A stretch of DNA of 64,000 nt, taken from Aminobacter niigataensis. GTDB lineage: Bacteria > Pseudomonadota > Alphaproteobacteria > Rhizobiales > Rhizobiaceae. The translations under genes were made by a program, and so were the position numbers. Location: NCBI RefSeq assembly GCF_014200015.1, contig NZ_JACHOT010000001.1:1860001-1924000 (forward strand). Reading direction: 5' to 3'. Of the stretch, positions 44,574-53,336 are shown one piece after another (within the stretch, counting starts at the first letter, position 1; every line of letters starts with the position of its first letter). The notes beneath the pieces were generated by a model. That model made no database searches. It was given only the letters and a program-made list of their open reading frames with translations, and was not told the DNA's origin.

Positions 44574-45428
44574 ATGCCGACAGCCACTCTCGCAGACCGC
44601 GCCATCATCGATGTTTCCGGCCCCGATGCCGAGCATTTCCTGCAGAACATCCTGACGCTCGATCTGGATGCACTGCGTGACCGTGAAGCCAGGCCAGGCG
44701 CGCTGCTCGCCCCGCAGGGCAAGATCATGTTCGATTTCCTGGTGTCGCGCAGCGGCGAAAACGCGCTCCGACTCGAATGCCGCGCCGACATCGCCGACGA
44801 TTTCGTCCGCCGCCTGACGCTCTACAGACTGCGCGCGAAAGCCGAAATATCGAAGCAGGATCAACCTGATATCGCTGTCTCATGGCAAGATGATTCAGCT
44901 GCCTCGCAATCTGATTCAACTGTCCGCGACAGCCGCTTCCTGTCCCCCGTCTTCCGTCACTATGGCGCAGCACCCGTCGCCGATGCCAGCGAAGCCGATT
45001 GGCACGCCTTCCGCATCGCCAACGGTGTCGCCGAGAGCGGCCCCGACTACGCGCTCAGCGATGCCTTTCCGCACGACGTGCTGCTCGACCTGATGGGAGG
45101 CGTCGGCTTCAAAAAAGGCTGTTTCATCGGCCAGGAAGTCGTATCGCGCATGCAGCATCGCGGCACCGCCCGGCGGCGCGTGCTTCTGGTCTCGGCTGCT
45201 TCCGACCTCCCCGCGCCCGGTACCGACCTTGTCTCGGGCGGCAAGTTGGTCGGCACCCTCGGCTCGGTTTCGGGAACGACGGGCATCGCCATCGCCCGCA
45301 TCGACCGGGTGAAGGCCGCGCTCGACGCAGGCGCCGAAATCACCGCCGGCGACGTTGCCATCACCCCCGCAATCCCTGGCTGGGCTGGCTTCACCTATCC
45401 GGAAGCCGCCAGCGCGGAAGACGCCTGA
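44574..45428 (+). CDS. ygfZ: YgfZ/GcvT-like iron-sulfur assembly protein
   Basis: A folate-binding protein of 284 residues related to the T protein of glycine cleavage and to COG0354, which supports maturation of certain Fe-S enzymes. The diagnostic motif KGCFIGQEVVSRMQHRG is present near residue 180. Its TGA overlaps the next ATG (TGATG), so translation of the HD protein is coupled. Confidence 0.92.
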   Translation: MPTATLADRAIIDVSGPDAEHFLQNILTLDLDALRDREARPGALLAPQGKIMFDFLVSRSGENALRLECRADIADDFVRRLTLYRLRAKAEISKQDQPDIAVSWQDDSAASQSDSTVRDSRFLSPVFRHYGAAPVADASEADWHAFRIANGVAESGPDYALSDAFPHDVLLDLMGGVGFKKGCFIGQEVVSRMQHRGTARRRVLLVSAASDLPAPGTDLVSGGKLVGTLGSVSGTTGIAIARIDRVKAALDAGAEITAGDVAITPAIPGWAGFTYPEAASAEDA

Positions 45429-46039
45429 TGGCCGATCGTCCCGGCGCCCCGCCGCGTGCCTGGCAACGCATGCTGTCGGGTCGACGGCTCGACCTGCTCG
45501 ACCCCTCGCCGCTCGACGTCGAGATATCGGACATCGCCCATGGCCTCGCCCGCGTCGCCCGCTGGAACGGCCAGACCTCGGGCGACTACGCCTTTTCCGT
45601 GGCGCAGCATTCGCTGATCGTCGAAGAGATCTTCCGCAGGATCGTGCCGGCCGCCTCGCCGGACGCGCAACTCGCCGCCCTGCTGCACGATGCGCCGGAA
45701 TATGTCATCGGGGACATGATCTCGCCGTTCAAGTCGGTGGTCGGCGGGGGCTACAAGGCTTGCGAGGAGCGGCTGCAGCACGCCATCCACCTGCGCTTCG
45801 GCCTGCCGGCCGAGATCGGTGTGGGCCTGAAGAAGGACATCAAGCGCGCCGACCAGATAGCTGCCTATTTCGAGGCAACCGGGCTTGCAGGCTTTGCGGT
45901 GAACGAGGCGACCGAGTTCTTCGGCCGACCGCGCGGCATCACCATCGACGGGCTCGACCTTGCACCGCAGCCGGCAAAACGCGTGCAGGACACTTTCCTC
46001 GAACGCTTCGCGGCGATCGAAAAACAGCGCTGCAGGTAG
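45428..46039 (+). CDS. HD domain phosphohydrolase (5'-deoxynucleotidase-like)
   Basis: The 203-residue protein has the HD pattern: H in FSVAQHSLIVEE, HD in ALLHDAPEYVIGDMISP and a final D in KRADQIAAY. The layout matches YfbR-like 5'-deoxynucleotidases, which remove phosphate from dNMPs. It is coupled to ygfZ by a one-base overlap. Its stop is immediately followed by the convergent GST stop. Confidence 0.87.
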   Translation: MADRPGAPPRAWQRMLSGRRLDLLDPSPLDVEISDIAHGLARVARWNGQTSGDYAFSVAQHSLIVEEIFRRIVPAASPDAQLAALLHDAPEYVIGDMISPFKSVVGGGYKACEERLQHAIHLRFGLPAEIGVGLKKDIKRADQIAAYFEATGLAGFAVNEATEFFGRPRGITIDGLDLAPQPAKRVQDTFLERFAAIEKQRCR

Positions 46040-46666
46040 TCAAGCCGGCGGGATGAACTCCTGGCTGATCTCCTGGAACACCGGCATCGCCTCCAGCCGT
46101 GCGGCGTCGGCAGCAAGCGCGGGGAAATCAGCCATGTTCAGCAGCCCCTGATGCGCATCGTTGATGAAGCGCAGCACGCATGCCACCCCGATATCGGCAT
46201 GGCCGATGCGGTCGCCGAACCAGTAGTCACTGTCCCGTCCCGCACGATCGGCTTCGAGCACAGCCAGTACGTCGGTGATCTGCGTGCGGCAGCGCTCCAC
46301 CCAGACGGTCGATACCTCCTTGTGCAGCCGCCGCTCGTAGAACAGGCTGACAGCCTTGTCGCCCAGCCCCATCGCCAGTGCCGAGACCTTCAGCGCCTGG
46401 TGGCGCGCCGGCTCGGCAATCGGGAACATCGCCTGCCCGCCCGGCGCCAGGCTGTCCAGATAGTCGAGGATGGCGTGGCTCTCGATCAGCACCTCGCCAT
46501 TGTCGAGAACCAGCGTCGGCACCCGCGTCAGCGGGTTGTAGGCGCGGATTTTGTCGGCGTCGCCGAAGGCCGACCACGGCTCGTGCGCGAAGGGAATGCC
46601 ATAAAGCCGGAGTGCTACGCCGACGCGGCGGACGAAGGGGCTGTCATACTGGCCGATGAGGATCAT
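46040..46666 (-). CDS. Glutathione S-transferase family protein
   Basis: A 208-residue protein with thioredoxin-fold N-terminal domain (MILIGQYDSPFVRRVGVALRL, with S9 as the likely catalytic residue, and RVPTLVLDNGEVLIESHAILDYLD) and a helical C-terminal domain. No substrate can be given. It lies 52 bases downstream of ltrA-like gene transcription and may be co-transcribed. Confidence 0.88.
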   Translation of the reverse strand: MILIGQYDSPFVRRVGVALRLYGIPFAHEPWSAFGDADKIRAYNPLTRVPTLVLDNGEVLIESHAILDYLDSLAPGGQAMFPIAEPARHQALKVSALAMGLGDKAVSLFYERRLHKEVSTVWVERCRTQITDVLAVLEADRAGRDSDYWFGDRIGHADIGVACVLRFINDAHQGLLNMADFPALAADAARLEAMPVFQEISQEFIPPA

Positions 46667-46718
46667 GGTGCGCCTTTCGACTGTTCAGGACAGATCGAAC
46701 GCCATGGCCGGGCGCCGG

Positions 46719-47903
46719 TCAAGCCTTCGCATGCCGCACCGGCTGCCCCCTGAGTTCGAGTACCGTCACCAGCACCATGACCACGGTCGTGGCCGCGCCG
46801 ATCAGCAGCGGCGACATTTGGCTGGCGAAAGGCACCATCGCGGCAAGGATCGCCAGGCCGATGATGTGCGACAGCGGCGCGCGGCCCACGACGTAGCGCT
46901 TGAACAACAGATTGCCGACCAGATAGAGCGCCGAGCCGCCGATGGAGGTCCAGATCACGGCAGCCTCCGCATGACCGAGCGGATGGGCGAGAATCAGCTC
47001 GTCCGACACGGCCACCACGATGATGCCGGCCACAAGCAGCACGGGGATATAGGTGTAGGCGACACGGGCGATCCGCCCCTTGTCCGTGGCCGACGAAATG
47101 CGGTGATGTGCCGCCTCCTGGCCGACATTGAAGTAGATCAGCCACATCGCCACCGAGGCGAAGAAGGTTGTCAGGAAGGCCGCGAAATTGACCCATGTCC
47201 ATTCGAGCTCGGCAAAGGTTGCGCCCGAGACGAGGATCGATTCGCCCAGTGCGATGATGATGAAAAGCCCATTGCGCTCAGCCATATGGTCGGGATCGAC
47301 GTCCCAGTCGGCGGTCGTTGAGGCGCCGTGCCACGGCGTCCAGAACCCGCAGGCCGGCGAAATGAGTTCTATTGCCAGCGCTACGGCCCAGATCGCAAAA
47401 CGGTTCTCGGGACTGGCAATGCCACCGGCGATCCAGAACACGCTCGCCAGACAGACCCAGATGGCGATCCGTACGAAATTTGTATGATTTGCAGGATTGT
47501 GACGCCTGAGCGCCCACATCATGAACAGGGTGCGGCCCAGTTGCATGAACACATAGGCGGCAGCGAACTGCAGCCCGCGCGCCTCGAATGCCTCGGGGAT
47601 CGACGTCGACAGCATCAGCCCGCCGAGCATCAGCGCGAACATCATGCCACGCACCGGCCGGCGGTTGGGGTCGAGCCAGTTGGTCACCCAAGCGGTGTAA
47701 TTCCACACCCACCACACGGCGACGAGCATCAGTACCGCTTCGAGCGTGCCTTCGAGCGACAGGTCCTTGAGCAGGAAATGCGACAGCTGCGTCACCGCAA
47801 AGACGAAGACAAGATCGAAGAACAGTTCGACGAACTCGACCCTGGCGCTTTCGCCCTCCCTCCGTACGCGCTGATAGTTGTGGCTCGCGCCGGTCAATGC
47901 CAT
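46719..47903 (-). CDS. Low temperature requirement protein A (LtrA) family
   Basis: A 394-residue integral membrane protein with about ten helices. The start RVEFVELFFDLVFVFAVTQLSHFLL is the LtrA family signature, followed by the long Trp-rich first helix pair (VWWVWNYTAWVTNWLDPN). LtrA was linked to growth at low temperature in Listeria; the molecular role is unknown. Confidence 0.88.
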   Translation of the reverse strand: MALTGASHNYQRVRREGESARVEFVELFFDLVFVFAVTQLSHFLLKDLSLEGTLEAVLMLVAVWWVWNYTAWVTNWLDPNRRPVRGMMFALMLGGLMLSTSIPEAFEARGLQFAAAYVFMQLGRTLFMMWALRRHNPANHTNFVRIAIWVCLASVFWIAGGIASPENRFAIWAVALAIELISPACGFWTPWHGASTTADWDVDPDHMAERNGLFIIIALGESILVSGATFAELEWTWVNFAAFLTTFFASVAMWLIYFNVGQEAAHHRISSATDKGRIARVAYTYIPVLLVAGIIVVAVSDELILAHPLGHAEAAVIWTSIGGSALYLVGNLLFKRYVVGRAPLSHIIGLAILAAMVPFASQMSPLLIGAATTVVMVLVTVLELRGQPVRHAKA

Positions 47904-47985
47904 GTCCGTCCCCTCTTATGCACGATCAAAAATGGCCGTTCCGGGCGGCCGCAACTCAGGCCAACGCATCGTTCCGACCCGATGG

Positions 47986-48369
47986 TCAATCCGGTGGCGG
48001 TGGCAGCGACCTGTCGGCCTTGCATTTGCGCAACGGCAGGATGTCGCCGGCAAACACCTTGGTGATGCGCTGCTGTCTGGCGTCGGTTTCGACGGTCATG
48101 CAAGCGCAGCCATAGCCGTAGCCAGCCCCCGGCAAATTGGTCTCGACAAACTGCCTGGGATCGAAGTCCGGCGCCTTGTCAACGTCGAAGGCATCGGCCC
48201 CGTCCGCCTCGCCCTGCGAAGTGATCGTCCAGGTGGCGTCCTTGTCGATGAGCCAGAGATTGCCCGGAGTCGGGCTTGCGTACCAGCCGCAGCGCCGTTC
48301 GGCCGCCGAGGCCGCGGTCAGCGACGCGACGACGAGTGCTCCAGCTGCAAGGAAGAGAATCCGCCGCAT
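47986..48369 (-). CDS. DUF4087 secreted protein
   Basis: A 127-residue protein with a signal peptide (about 1-22, SAA/AE) and the DUF4087 core ERRCGWYASPTPGNLWLIDKDATW, then a two-Cys segment GCACM. The Cys residues suggest disulfides in the periplasm. Function unknown; members are small secreted proteins of proteobacteria. Confidence 0.78.
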   Translation of the reverse strand: MRRILFLAAGALVVASLTAASAAERRCGWYASPTPGNLWLIDKDATWTITSQGEADGADAFDVDKAPDFDPRQFVETNLPGAGYGYGCACMTVETDARQQRITKVFAGDILPLRKCKADRSLPPPPD

Positions 48370-48453
48370 GCGTGCCTCCAGCGCTTCGGCAGGAAAACAA
48401 GGCCCGAAGTCATTTGCAAGCGTCGATTGATACGACGGGCGACCACACGCGCA

Positions 48454-48726
48454 TCAGAGATGCGGGGCAAGCCCCGCGGCGGTGTCCTTGCTCGTCGCTA
48501 CCGGCACGATCTCGAAGCCGACAAGGTCGGCCCATTCGACGACCCAGCGCTGCAGCAGCGTCACATCGTCAGCTTCCACCAGCATGAAGCAGCGGCTCAT
48601 GTCGGCCGCGATCCAGCTGTGGTGGACGACGAAACCCTCCGGCGCGAGCCGCCCCTTGTCGCGAAACCGGCGATAGATCGCCTTGGGATCGCGCCCGCGA
48701 AAATCCTCGATGACAAAGAAAAGCAT
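48454..48726 (-). CDS. DUF3303-like small protein
   Basis: A 90-residue protein starting MLFFVIEDFRG and containing HHSWIAADMSRCFMLVEADDVTLLQRW, the pattern of DUF3303/dimeric alpha-beta barrel proteins. The single-domain size fits that fold. Function unknown; the start at 48726 is preferred over longer versions for fit to relatives. Confidence 0.75.
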   Translation of the reverse strand: MLFFVIEDFRGRDPKAIYRRFRDKGRLAPEGFVVHHSWIAADMSRCFMLVEADDVTLLQRWVVEWADLVGFEIVPVATSKDTAAGLAPHL

Positions 48727-48788
48727 GTCGTCCGTGTCCCGCTCTCCGTTGAGAAGATCAGGGGACGCGGGAATTGGCAAGGCAGCGG

Positions 48789-49580
48789 TCAGTCGACCAG
48801 CGTGCCGCAACTCAGATTGGCGATCGCGCCCGTCATCGCGCCCGCACGGTCGGAGGCAACGAAGGCAGCGAAATCGCCGATCTCGGCCAAGGTGGGGAAG
48901 CGCCGGAGCAACGGCCCCGACGCTGCACGGGCGGCGAGCATGTCGTCGACGCTCATGCCCGCGCGCTCGGCAAAGCCCTCGAAAGCGCTGCGCACATGCG
49001 ACGCGGCCAAAGATTCGGGGATGGCGTCCGGGCGGAGGCAGATCACCCTTATGCCGCGCGGACCAAGCTCGCCGGCGAGGATGCGCGACAGCGCTTCGAC
49101 CGCGGCACTGGCGACGCCGTTGCCGAGGAAGCCCACGCCTGACAGCCGCGCGCCTGGCGTCGACAGGGTCAGGATCACGCCCTTGCCCCGCATGTGCGGC
49201 GCGACGGCTTTTGCGGTGACGAAGTTGCTCCTGGCATAACCCGCGACCGGCGTCTCGAAATCGGCAAGCGACAGCTCGCCGAACGGCGTGCCCTGCACAT
49301 GGGCAATACCGACCGCATTCATGGCGATGTCGATGCCGCCGGCCTGTGTCGCCACTTCGGCGGCATGGCGCTCGACCGCCTCCTCGTCAAGCGCGTCCAG
49401 CACCGCCGTTTCGGCAAAGCCGCCTTCAGCGCGGATCTGGCCCGCGACCATTTCCAGCCTGTCCGGCGTGCGCCCGGCCAGGAACACGCGGGCGCCGTCG
49501 CGGGCAAATGCCCTGGCCGCGGCCCCTCCGATCGCGCCACCGCCGCCATAGACGATAGCCGTCCTGTTCTTGAGCAGCAT
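48789..49580 (-). CDS. SDR family oxidoreductase (arsR operon)
   Basis: A 263-residue short-chain dehydrogenase with cofactor motif GGGGAIGGA (residues 12-20) and NAVG for the usual NAG. The catalytic Tyr-x3-Lys pair is not clear: after LSTPGARLSGVGFLGNGVASAAVEAL I find no YxxxK, so it may be an atypical or inactive member. It is third in the operon with an ArsR repressor and a SRPBCC protein, one base after the latter. Confidence 0.8.
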   Translation of the reverse strand: MLLKNRTAIVYGGGGAIGGAAARAFARDGARVFLAGRTPDRLEMVAGQIRAEGGFAETAVLDALDEEAVERHAAEVATQAGGIDIAMNAVGIAHVQGTPFGELSLADFETPVAGYARSNFVTAKAVAPHMRGKGVILTLSTPGARLSGVGFLGNGVASAAVEALSRILAGELGPRGIRVICLRPDAIPESLAASHVRSAFEGFAERAGMSVDDMLAARAASGPLLRRFPTLAEIGDFAAFVASDRAGAMTGAIANLSCGTLVD

Positions 49581-49581
49581 G

Positions 49582-50148
49582 TCACCCTCCCTTGGCAGCC
49601 GTCTGCGAGCCGTCGATGCGCCGGCCGTACTCGGCCACGAGCCGCGTATGCGTCCTCCAGAAGCCGTCGGGCTCGCTGCCCTCCAGCCTGGCTGCCAATA
49701 TGTCGAGATGGGTGTGCCAGCCGGCGGCGACGTTCAGCAGTGCACCGTCTTCGGCGAGACGGCGGTGGGTCACCGTCAGCAGCACCTTGCCGTTGCGGGG
49801 TGCCAGTTCGAAGCGCACTTCCGAGCTTTCGCCCGGTGCGCCGCCCCAGCTGTAGGCGAGCAGATGCGGCGGCTCGCAGGCGATGATCTCGCCAGGCACC
49901 CGATGCTCGGCGAAGGCGGCCATGTGTGCCGGCGGCGGATCGTCGTTGCGGGTCAGCTCGGAATTGCGGAAGACGTTTTCGACATGTCCGCCAAGCTTCA
50001 GCTCCATCGGCCCGGCGGCGAGCCACTGCCGGCGCTTGTCCGAGTCGGTCAGATAGCTCCAGATGCGCTCGATAGGCCCAGGCAGCAGACGTTCGATGCG
50101 CACCGCGCCGGGTTCGGTGACGATGCCATAAGAAGTGTGGATGTTCAT
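49582..50148 (-). CDS. SRPBCC (AHSA1-like) domain protein
   Basis: A 188-residue START/Bet v1-fold protein. IERLLPGPIERIWSYLTDSDKRRQWLAAG is the typical AHSA1 start, and LAYSWGG...EVRFELAP the hydrophobic-cavity strands. In bacteria such genes are commonly paired with an ArsR-type repressor, as here (ATGA overlap). Ligand unknown. Confidence 0.88.
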   Translation of the reverse strand: MNIHTSYGIVTEPGAVRIERLLPGPIERIWSYLTDSDKRRQWLAAGPMELKLGGHVENVFRNSELTRNDDPPPAHMAAFAEHRVPGEIIACEPPHLLAYSWGGAPGESSEVRFELAPRNGKVLLTVTHRRLAEDGALLNVAAGWHTHLDILAARLEGSEPDGFWRTHTRLVAEYGRRIDGSQTAAKGG

Positions 50149-50534
50149 GACTTACTCCCTTTCTTCTTCGCGTCAGTGTTTGTTTCGGTTTGCTTCTTCG
50201 CCTCGCCGCGATCCTCGGCCACCAGAAGGGCTTCGAGGACATCGAGTTGCTGGTTCCAGAACCTCTCGTAGTGCCGCATCCATTCGACGCCGGCATGCAT
50301 GGGCAGCGCGTCGAGGCTGCAGACGTGCGTGCGCCCCTGGACGCTGCGTTTCACCAGCCCCGCCTTTTCCAGCACCTTGATGTGCTTGGACGCCGCGGCC
50401 AGCGACATGTCGAAGGGTGCTGCCAGGTCGCCAACATTGCGCGGCCCCCTGGCCAGCCCGTTGAGCATCGCCCTGCGGGTCGGGTCGGACAGCGCGTGAA
50501 AAATTGTGTCGAGACGCTCTGAATCTTCAACCAT
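50145..50534 (-). CDS. ArsR-family repressor of the SRPBCC/SDR operon
   Basis: A 129-residue winged-helix regulator (LDTIFHALSDPTRRAMLNGLARGP, then MSLAAASKHIKVLEKAGLV as recognition helix). No metal-binding Cys is seen, so it is of the general ArsR branch linked to SRPBCC genes. The ATG at 50534 is chosen over a TTG at 50570 because that TTG belongs to the predicted -35 box. The mRNA is then leaderless. Confidence 0.85.
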   Translation of the reverse strand: MVEDSERLDTIFHALSDPTRRAMLNGLARGPRNVGDLAAPFDMSLAAASKHIKVLEKAGLVKRSVQGRTHVCSLDALPMHAGVEWMRHYERFWNQQLDVLEALLVAEDRGEAKKQTETNTDAKKKGSKS

Positions 50535-50583
50535 AAGGTTGAATGTAGCACCGCCATTCCGAATGATCAACCATTTGGTATAA
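50526..50583 (-). promoter_or_regulatory. Promoter and two ArsR operators of the SRPBCC operon
   Basis: Minus-strand TTGATC (50565-50570), 17 bases, TACATT (50542-50547), and the ATG seven bases further on. An inverted repeat, TTCAACC-ATAA-GGTTGAA (50526-50543), spans the start codon and the end of the -10 box. A weaker copy, CAACC-ATTT-GGTAT (50568-50581), covers the -35. Both are positioned for autorepression. Confidence 0.65.
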
Positions 50584-50594
50584 TGATTTTCAGG

Positions 50595-52055
50595 CTACTT
50601 GCCGTTGCGCTCCAGCCGGTCGAGGAACCACTGGGTCAGCCGCACCCAGATCTCGTCCTTCTCGCCCGAATCCTCGACGCCGTGGTCGAGGTTGGGGTTG
50701 TCGTTGACTTCGATGACGAACACGCCGTCCTTTGTCTCCTTGAGGTCGACGCCATAGAGCCCGTCGCCGATGCAGCGCGCGGCGCGCACGGCGGTGTCGA
50801 TGACATGTGCCGGTGCATGCTTGAGCGTGAACGTCTTGATGCCGCCCTCGACCGGCTTGCCCTTGCTGTCGTGATTGACGATCTGCCAGTGCTTCTTGGC
50901 CATCAGGTAGTGGATGGCAAACAGCGGCTGGCCGCCGAGCACGCCGACGCGCCAGTCATATTGCGTCGGCATGAACTTCTGGGCGATCAGCAGATCGGAA
51001 TCCTCGAGCCACGCCGTCGCCAGCGCCTTCAGCTCGTCGAAGTTCGACGCCTTCTTGACGCCGCGCGAGAACGAGCTGTCGGGGATCTTCAGCACCAGCG
51101 GAAAACCGAGTGTATCGGCCGCGAACTGCAGGTCCGACAGTCCGGCGATCATCACCGTCGGCGGCACCGGCACGTTGTTGTAGGCCATCAATTCGTTGAG
51201 ATAGACCTTGTTGGTGCAGCGGATCATCGACAGCGGGTCGTCGATGACAGGCATGCCCTCCTGCTGTGCGCGGCGGGCGAAGCGGTAGGTGTGGTTCGAG
51301 ATCGACGTCGTCTCGCGAATGAACAACGCGTCGTAGTTGGCGAGCTTGGCGAGGTCCTTCTTGGTGATCGGCTCGACCTCGACGCCCATCTTCTCGGCGA
51401 TGCGGGCCCAGTGACGCAACGAAGAGATCGCCGAAGGCGGCAGCTGCTCGTGTGGGTCTATCAGGGTGGCAAAGGTGAAGCGCGAAGGCGTGCGGGCCTT
51501 GGTGTCGCGCCATTCCCGGCTGGTATAGGTGTCGAGGGCTGCCACGAAGCGCTTCTTGTCGGCGTCGTCGAGCCGGCCGAGCGCAGCAAAGCCGATCTTG
51601 TGGATCGCAGCCCATTCGCCGTCCTTGATCGCCACTTCCAGCGCCGGCGCGCGGAACCAGTCGAACAGAAGCTTGGCAAAACGATCCCAGGCCTTGGACG
51701 GGCCGATGCCGAAAAAGATCGTCACCTTGGCCGGAAAGCTGCCGCCCAGATCCTTGCGGCACTTGTTGAGCGCCAATTCCAGTTCCGGCAGCGCGTTTTC
51801 GTAGAGCTTGCGCTCCGACAGGTCGATCATGGTCTCGACCGTCGGGATCACCTTGTGCCCGCGCGAGCTCGCCAGCAGCGAGGCGTAGTAACCCCGGCTC
51901 TGGTAGCTGTAGCGGTTCGACAGGTTGATCACCTTCGGCCGCTGGCCGCGAAACAGCGAGGGATGGGCGAGATAGTCGCGGTTGGTGATGATCTTGTGCG
52001 GCGTCGCCGTCTGGTCGAGATCGCTTTGGCGGCCGGTAAGAATGACCCAGGTCAT
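50595..52055 (-). CDS. RimK-like ATP-grasp ligase with RLAN N-terminal domain
   Basis: The 486-residue protein has an N-terminal RLAN-type region (about 1-190) and a C-terminal ATP-grasp domain (about 200-470) with KIPDSSFSRGVKKA, DWRVGVLGG and VIEVNDNPNLDHG (metal-binding E and N). ATP-grasp enzymes of this kind ligate amino acids or peptides to a carboxylate. It overlaps the GNAT/C39 gene by four bases (ATGA), which precedes it. Comparative work (Iyer, Aravind and co-workers, on amidoligases) proposed such pairs modify peptides or proteins; not tested here. Confidence 0.85.
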   Translation of the reverse strand: MTWVILTGRQSDLDQTATPHKIITNRDYLAHPSLFRGQRPKVINLSNRYSYQSRGYYASLLASSRGHKVIPTVETMIDLSERKLYENALPELELALNKCRKDLGGSFPAKVTIFFGIGPSKAWDRFAKLLFDWFRAPALEVAIKDGEWAAIHKIGFAALGRLDDADKKRFVAALDTYTSREWRDTKARTPSRFTFATLIDPHEQLPPSAISSLRHWARIAEKMGVEVEPITKKDLAKLANYDALFIRETTSISNHTYRFARRAQQEGMPVIDDPLSMIRCTNKVYLNELMAYNNVPVPPTVMIAGLSDLQFAADTLGFPLVLKIPDSSFSRGVKKASNFDELKALATAWLEDSDLLIAQKFMPTQYDWRVGVLGGQPLFAIHYLMAKKHWQIVNHDSKGKPVEGGIKTFTLKHAPAHVIDTAVRAARCIGDGLYGVDLKETKDGVFVIEVNDNPNLDHGVEDSGEKDEIWVRLTQWFLDRLERNGK

Positions 52056-53158
52056 CGTTTCCTAAGCTTTCCGAGAATGATCGCGGCGCGCAGGCCATCG
52101 CGGCCGAACTGCGCCATGCGCATGAAGATGTCGTAGGGAACCGGAATGTTGGCGGCGTCAGATGCCGTCTCGCGCTGTTCGTCCTCGATCCACGGGTCGT
52201 GGATCAGGATGTGGCCGCCATCGTCGCCGATGGCCAGAACCCAGTGCGGCACCTTCTTGCCGAACATCAGGAAGCCCGAAATCAGCACCAGCACGAGCTT
52301 GCCTTCGGCGAGCCTCGACCTGATGTCGTCGATGCCGAACGGGCGGTAGGTCACGGGAATCGCGTATTTCTCGGCGCGGTTGCGGAAGTCGGCCTGTGCC
52401 AACTCCATGACCCGCCGCTTTTCGGCGGTGCGGACCGACTGCAGGAACAGCACGCCCTCCGCCGAGACGAGGATCTCGGTGCCGAGCCCCGCCTCGTGCG
52501 CCGCCACCGCAAGGCCAAACGGCTCGCAGCCGCCGGGCCCCGACATCATGAAGATGGTCGTCGCCTCGCGCCACAGCCGAACCTCCATCACAGGGTCCGG
52601 CACGAACTTGCGGTCGAAATTGGCCATCGCCATCATCAGGCAGCACGGCCCGCAGGTGAAGTCGCAGGTCTGGGCGTAGAACGGCACATTCGTGGCAATG
52701 GGCACGTCGCCGCGCAGCGTCTTTTCGAAGCGAAGTGCGACCATGCCGTCTTCGTAGTAGTCGGGCTCGTGGCCGATCCTGCGATAGCCGTTCCGCTCGT
52801 AGAGGCCAATGGCGCGCTGATTGTCCTCGCGCACCTCGAGCCGCATCATCATGCGGCCGTGCCCATAGGCGACATGCTCGGCGGCATCGAGCAGGAGGCG
52901 GCCAAGCCCCTTGCCACCGAAATCCGGGCCGATGGCGAAGGAGTAAAGCCGCGCCACGCCGCTGCCCTTGCGAAACAGCACCATGGCGTAGCCGGCGACA
53001 CGTCCGCCGACCTCGGCGACAAGCGCCTCGGCGGTTTCGTGATCGATCAACTGGCGGAAGGAACGGCGGGAAATCCTGTCGCCATCAAAGACGGCGTTCT
53101 CGATGGCGACGAGCGCATCGACATCTTCTGCGCGGGCCGTACGGATGTCGGCAACCAT
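52052..53158 (-). CDS. GNAT acetyltransferase fused to a C39-like papain-fold peptidase
   Basis: The 368-residue product has a RimI-like GNAT domain (about 1-145; acetyl-CoA site GGKGLGRLL near 81-89) and a peptidase C39-like domain (about 155-335). Its catalytic set is visible: Q163, C169 in FTCGPCCL, H305 in VPHWVLAIG and D321 in IHDPW. It is the first gene of the pair with the RLAN/ATP-grasp ligase. The peptidase could remove, and the other two activities add, a peptide or amino acid tag; that reading is inference. Confidence 0.85.
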   Translation of the reverse strand: MVADIRTARAEDVDALVAIENAVFDGDRISRRSFRQLIDHETAEALVAEVGGRVAGYAMVLFRKGSGVARLYSFAIGPDFGGKGLGRLLLDAAEHVAYGHGRMMMRLEVREDNQRAIGLYERNGYRRIGHEPDYYEDGMVALRFEKTLRGDVPIATNVPFYAQTCDFTCGPCCLMMAMANFDRKFVPDPVMEVRLWREATTIFMMSGPGGCEPFGLAVAAHEAGLGTEILVSAEGVLFLQSVRTAEKRRVMELAQADFRNRAEKYAIPVTYRPFGIDDIRSRLAEGKLVLVLISGFLMFGKKVPHWVLAIGDDGGHILIHDPWIEDEQRETASDAANIPVPYDIFMRMAQFGRDGLRAAIILGKLRKR

Positions 53159-53336
53159 GCGGTTCTGAGGACCTCGATTGGGCGGAGAAATGCCCGGAAG
53201 GATATGCCCCTGCGAAGCACGCTCGCGCTCGCATTGCCAGCGCAGTCACGCCTCGATTCGGGCCTTATTGTGACATGACGCCCGGGCTGGAGGGATATGA
53301 ATCTCGTAGGAAAGGACGCCGAAATATCGGTGCGTC

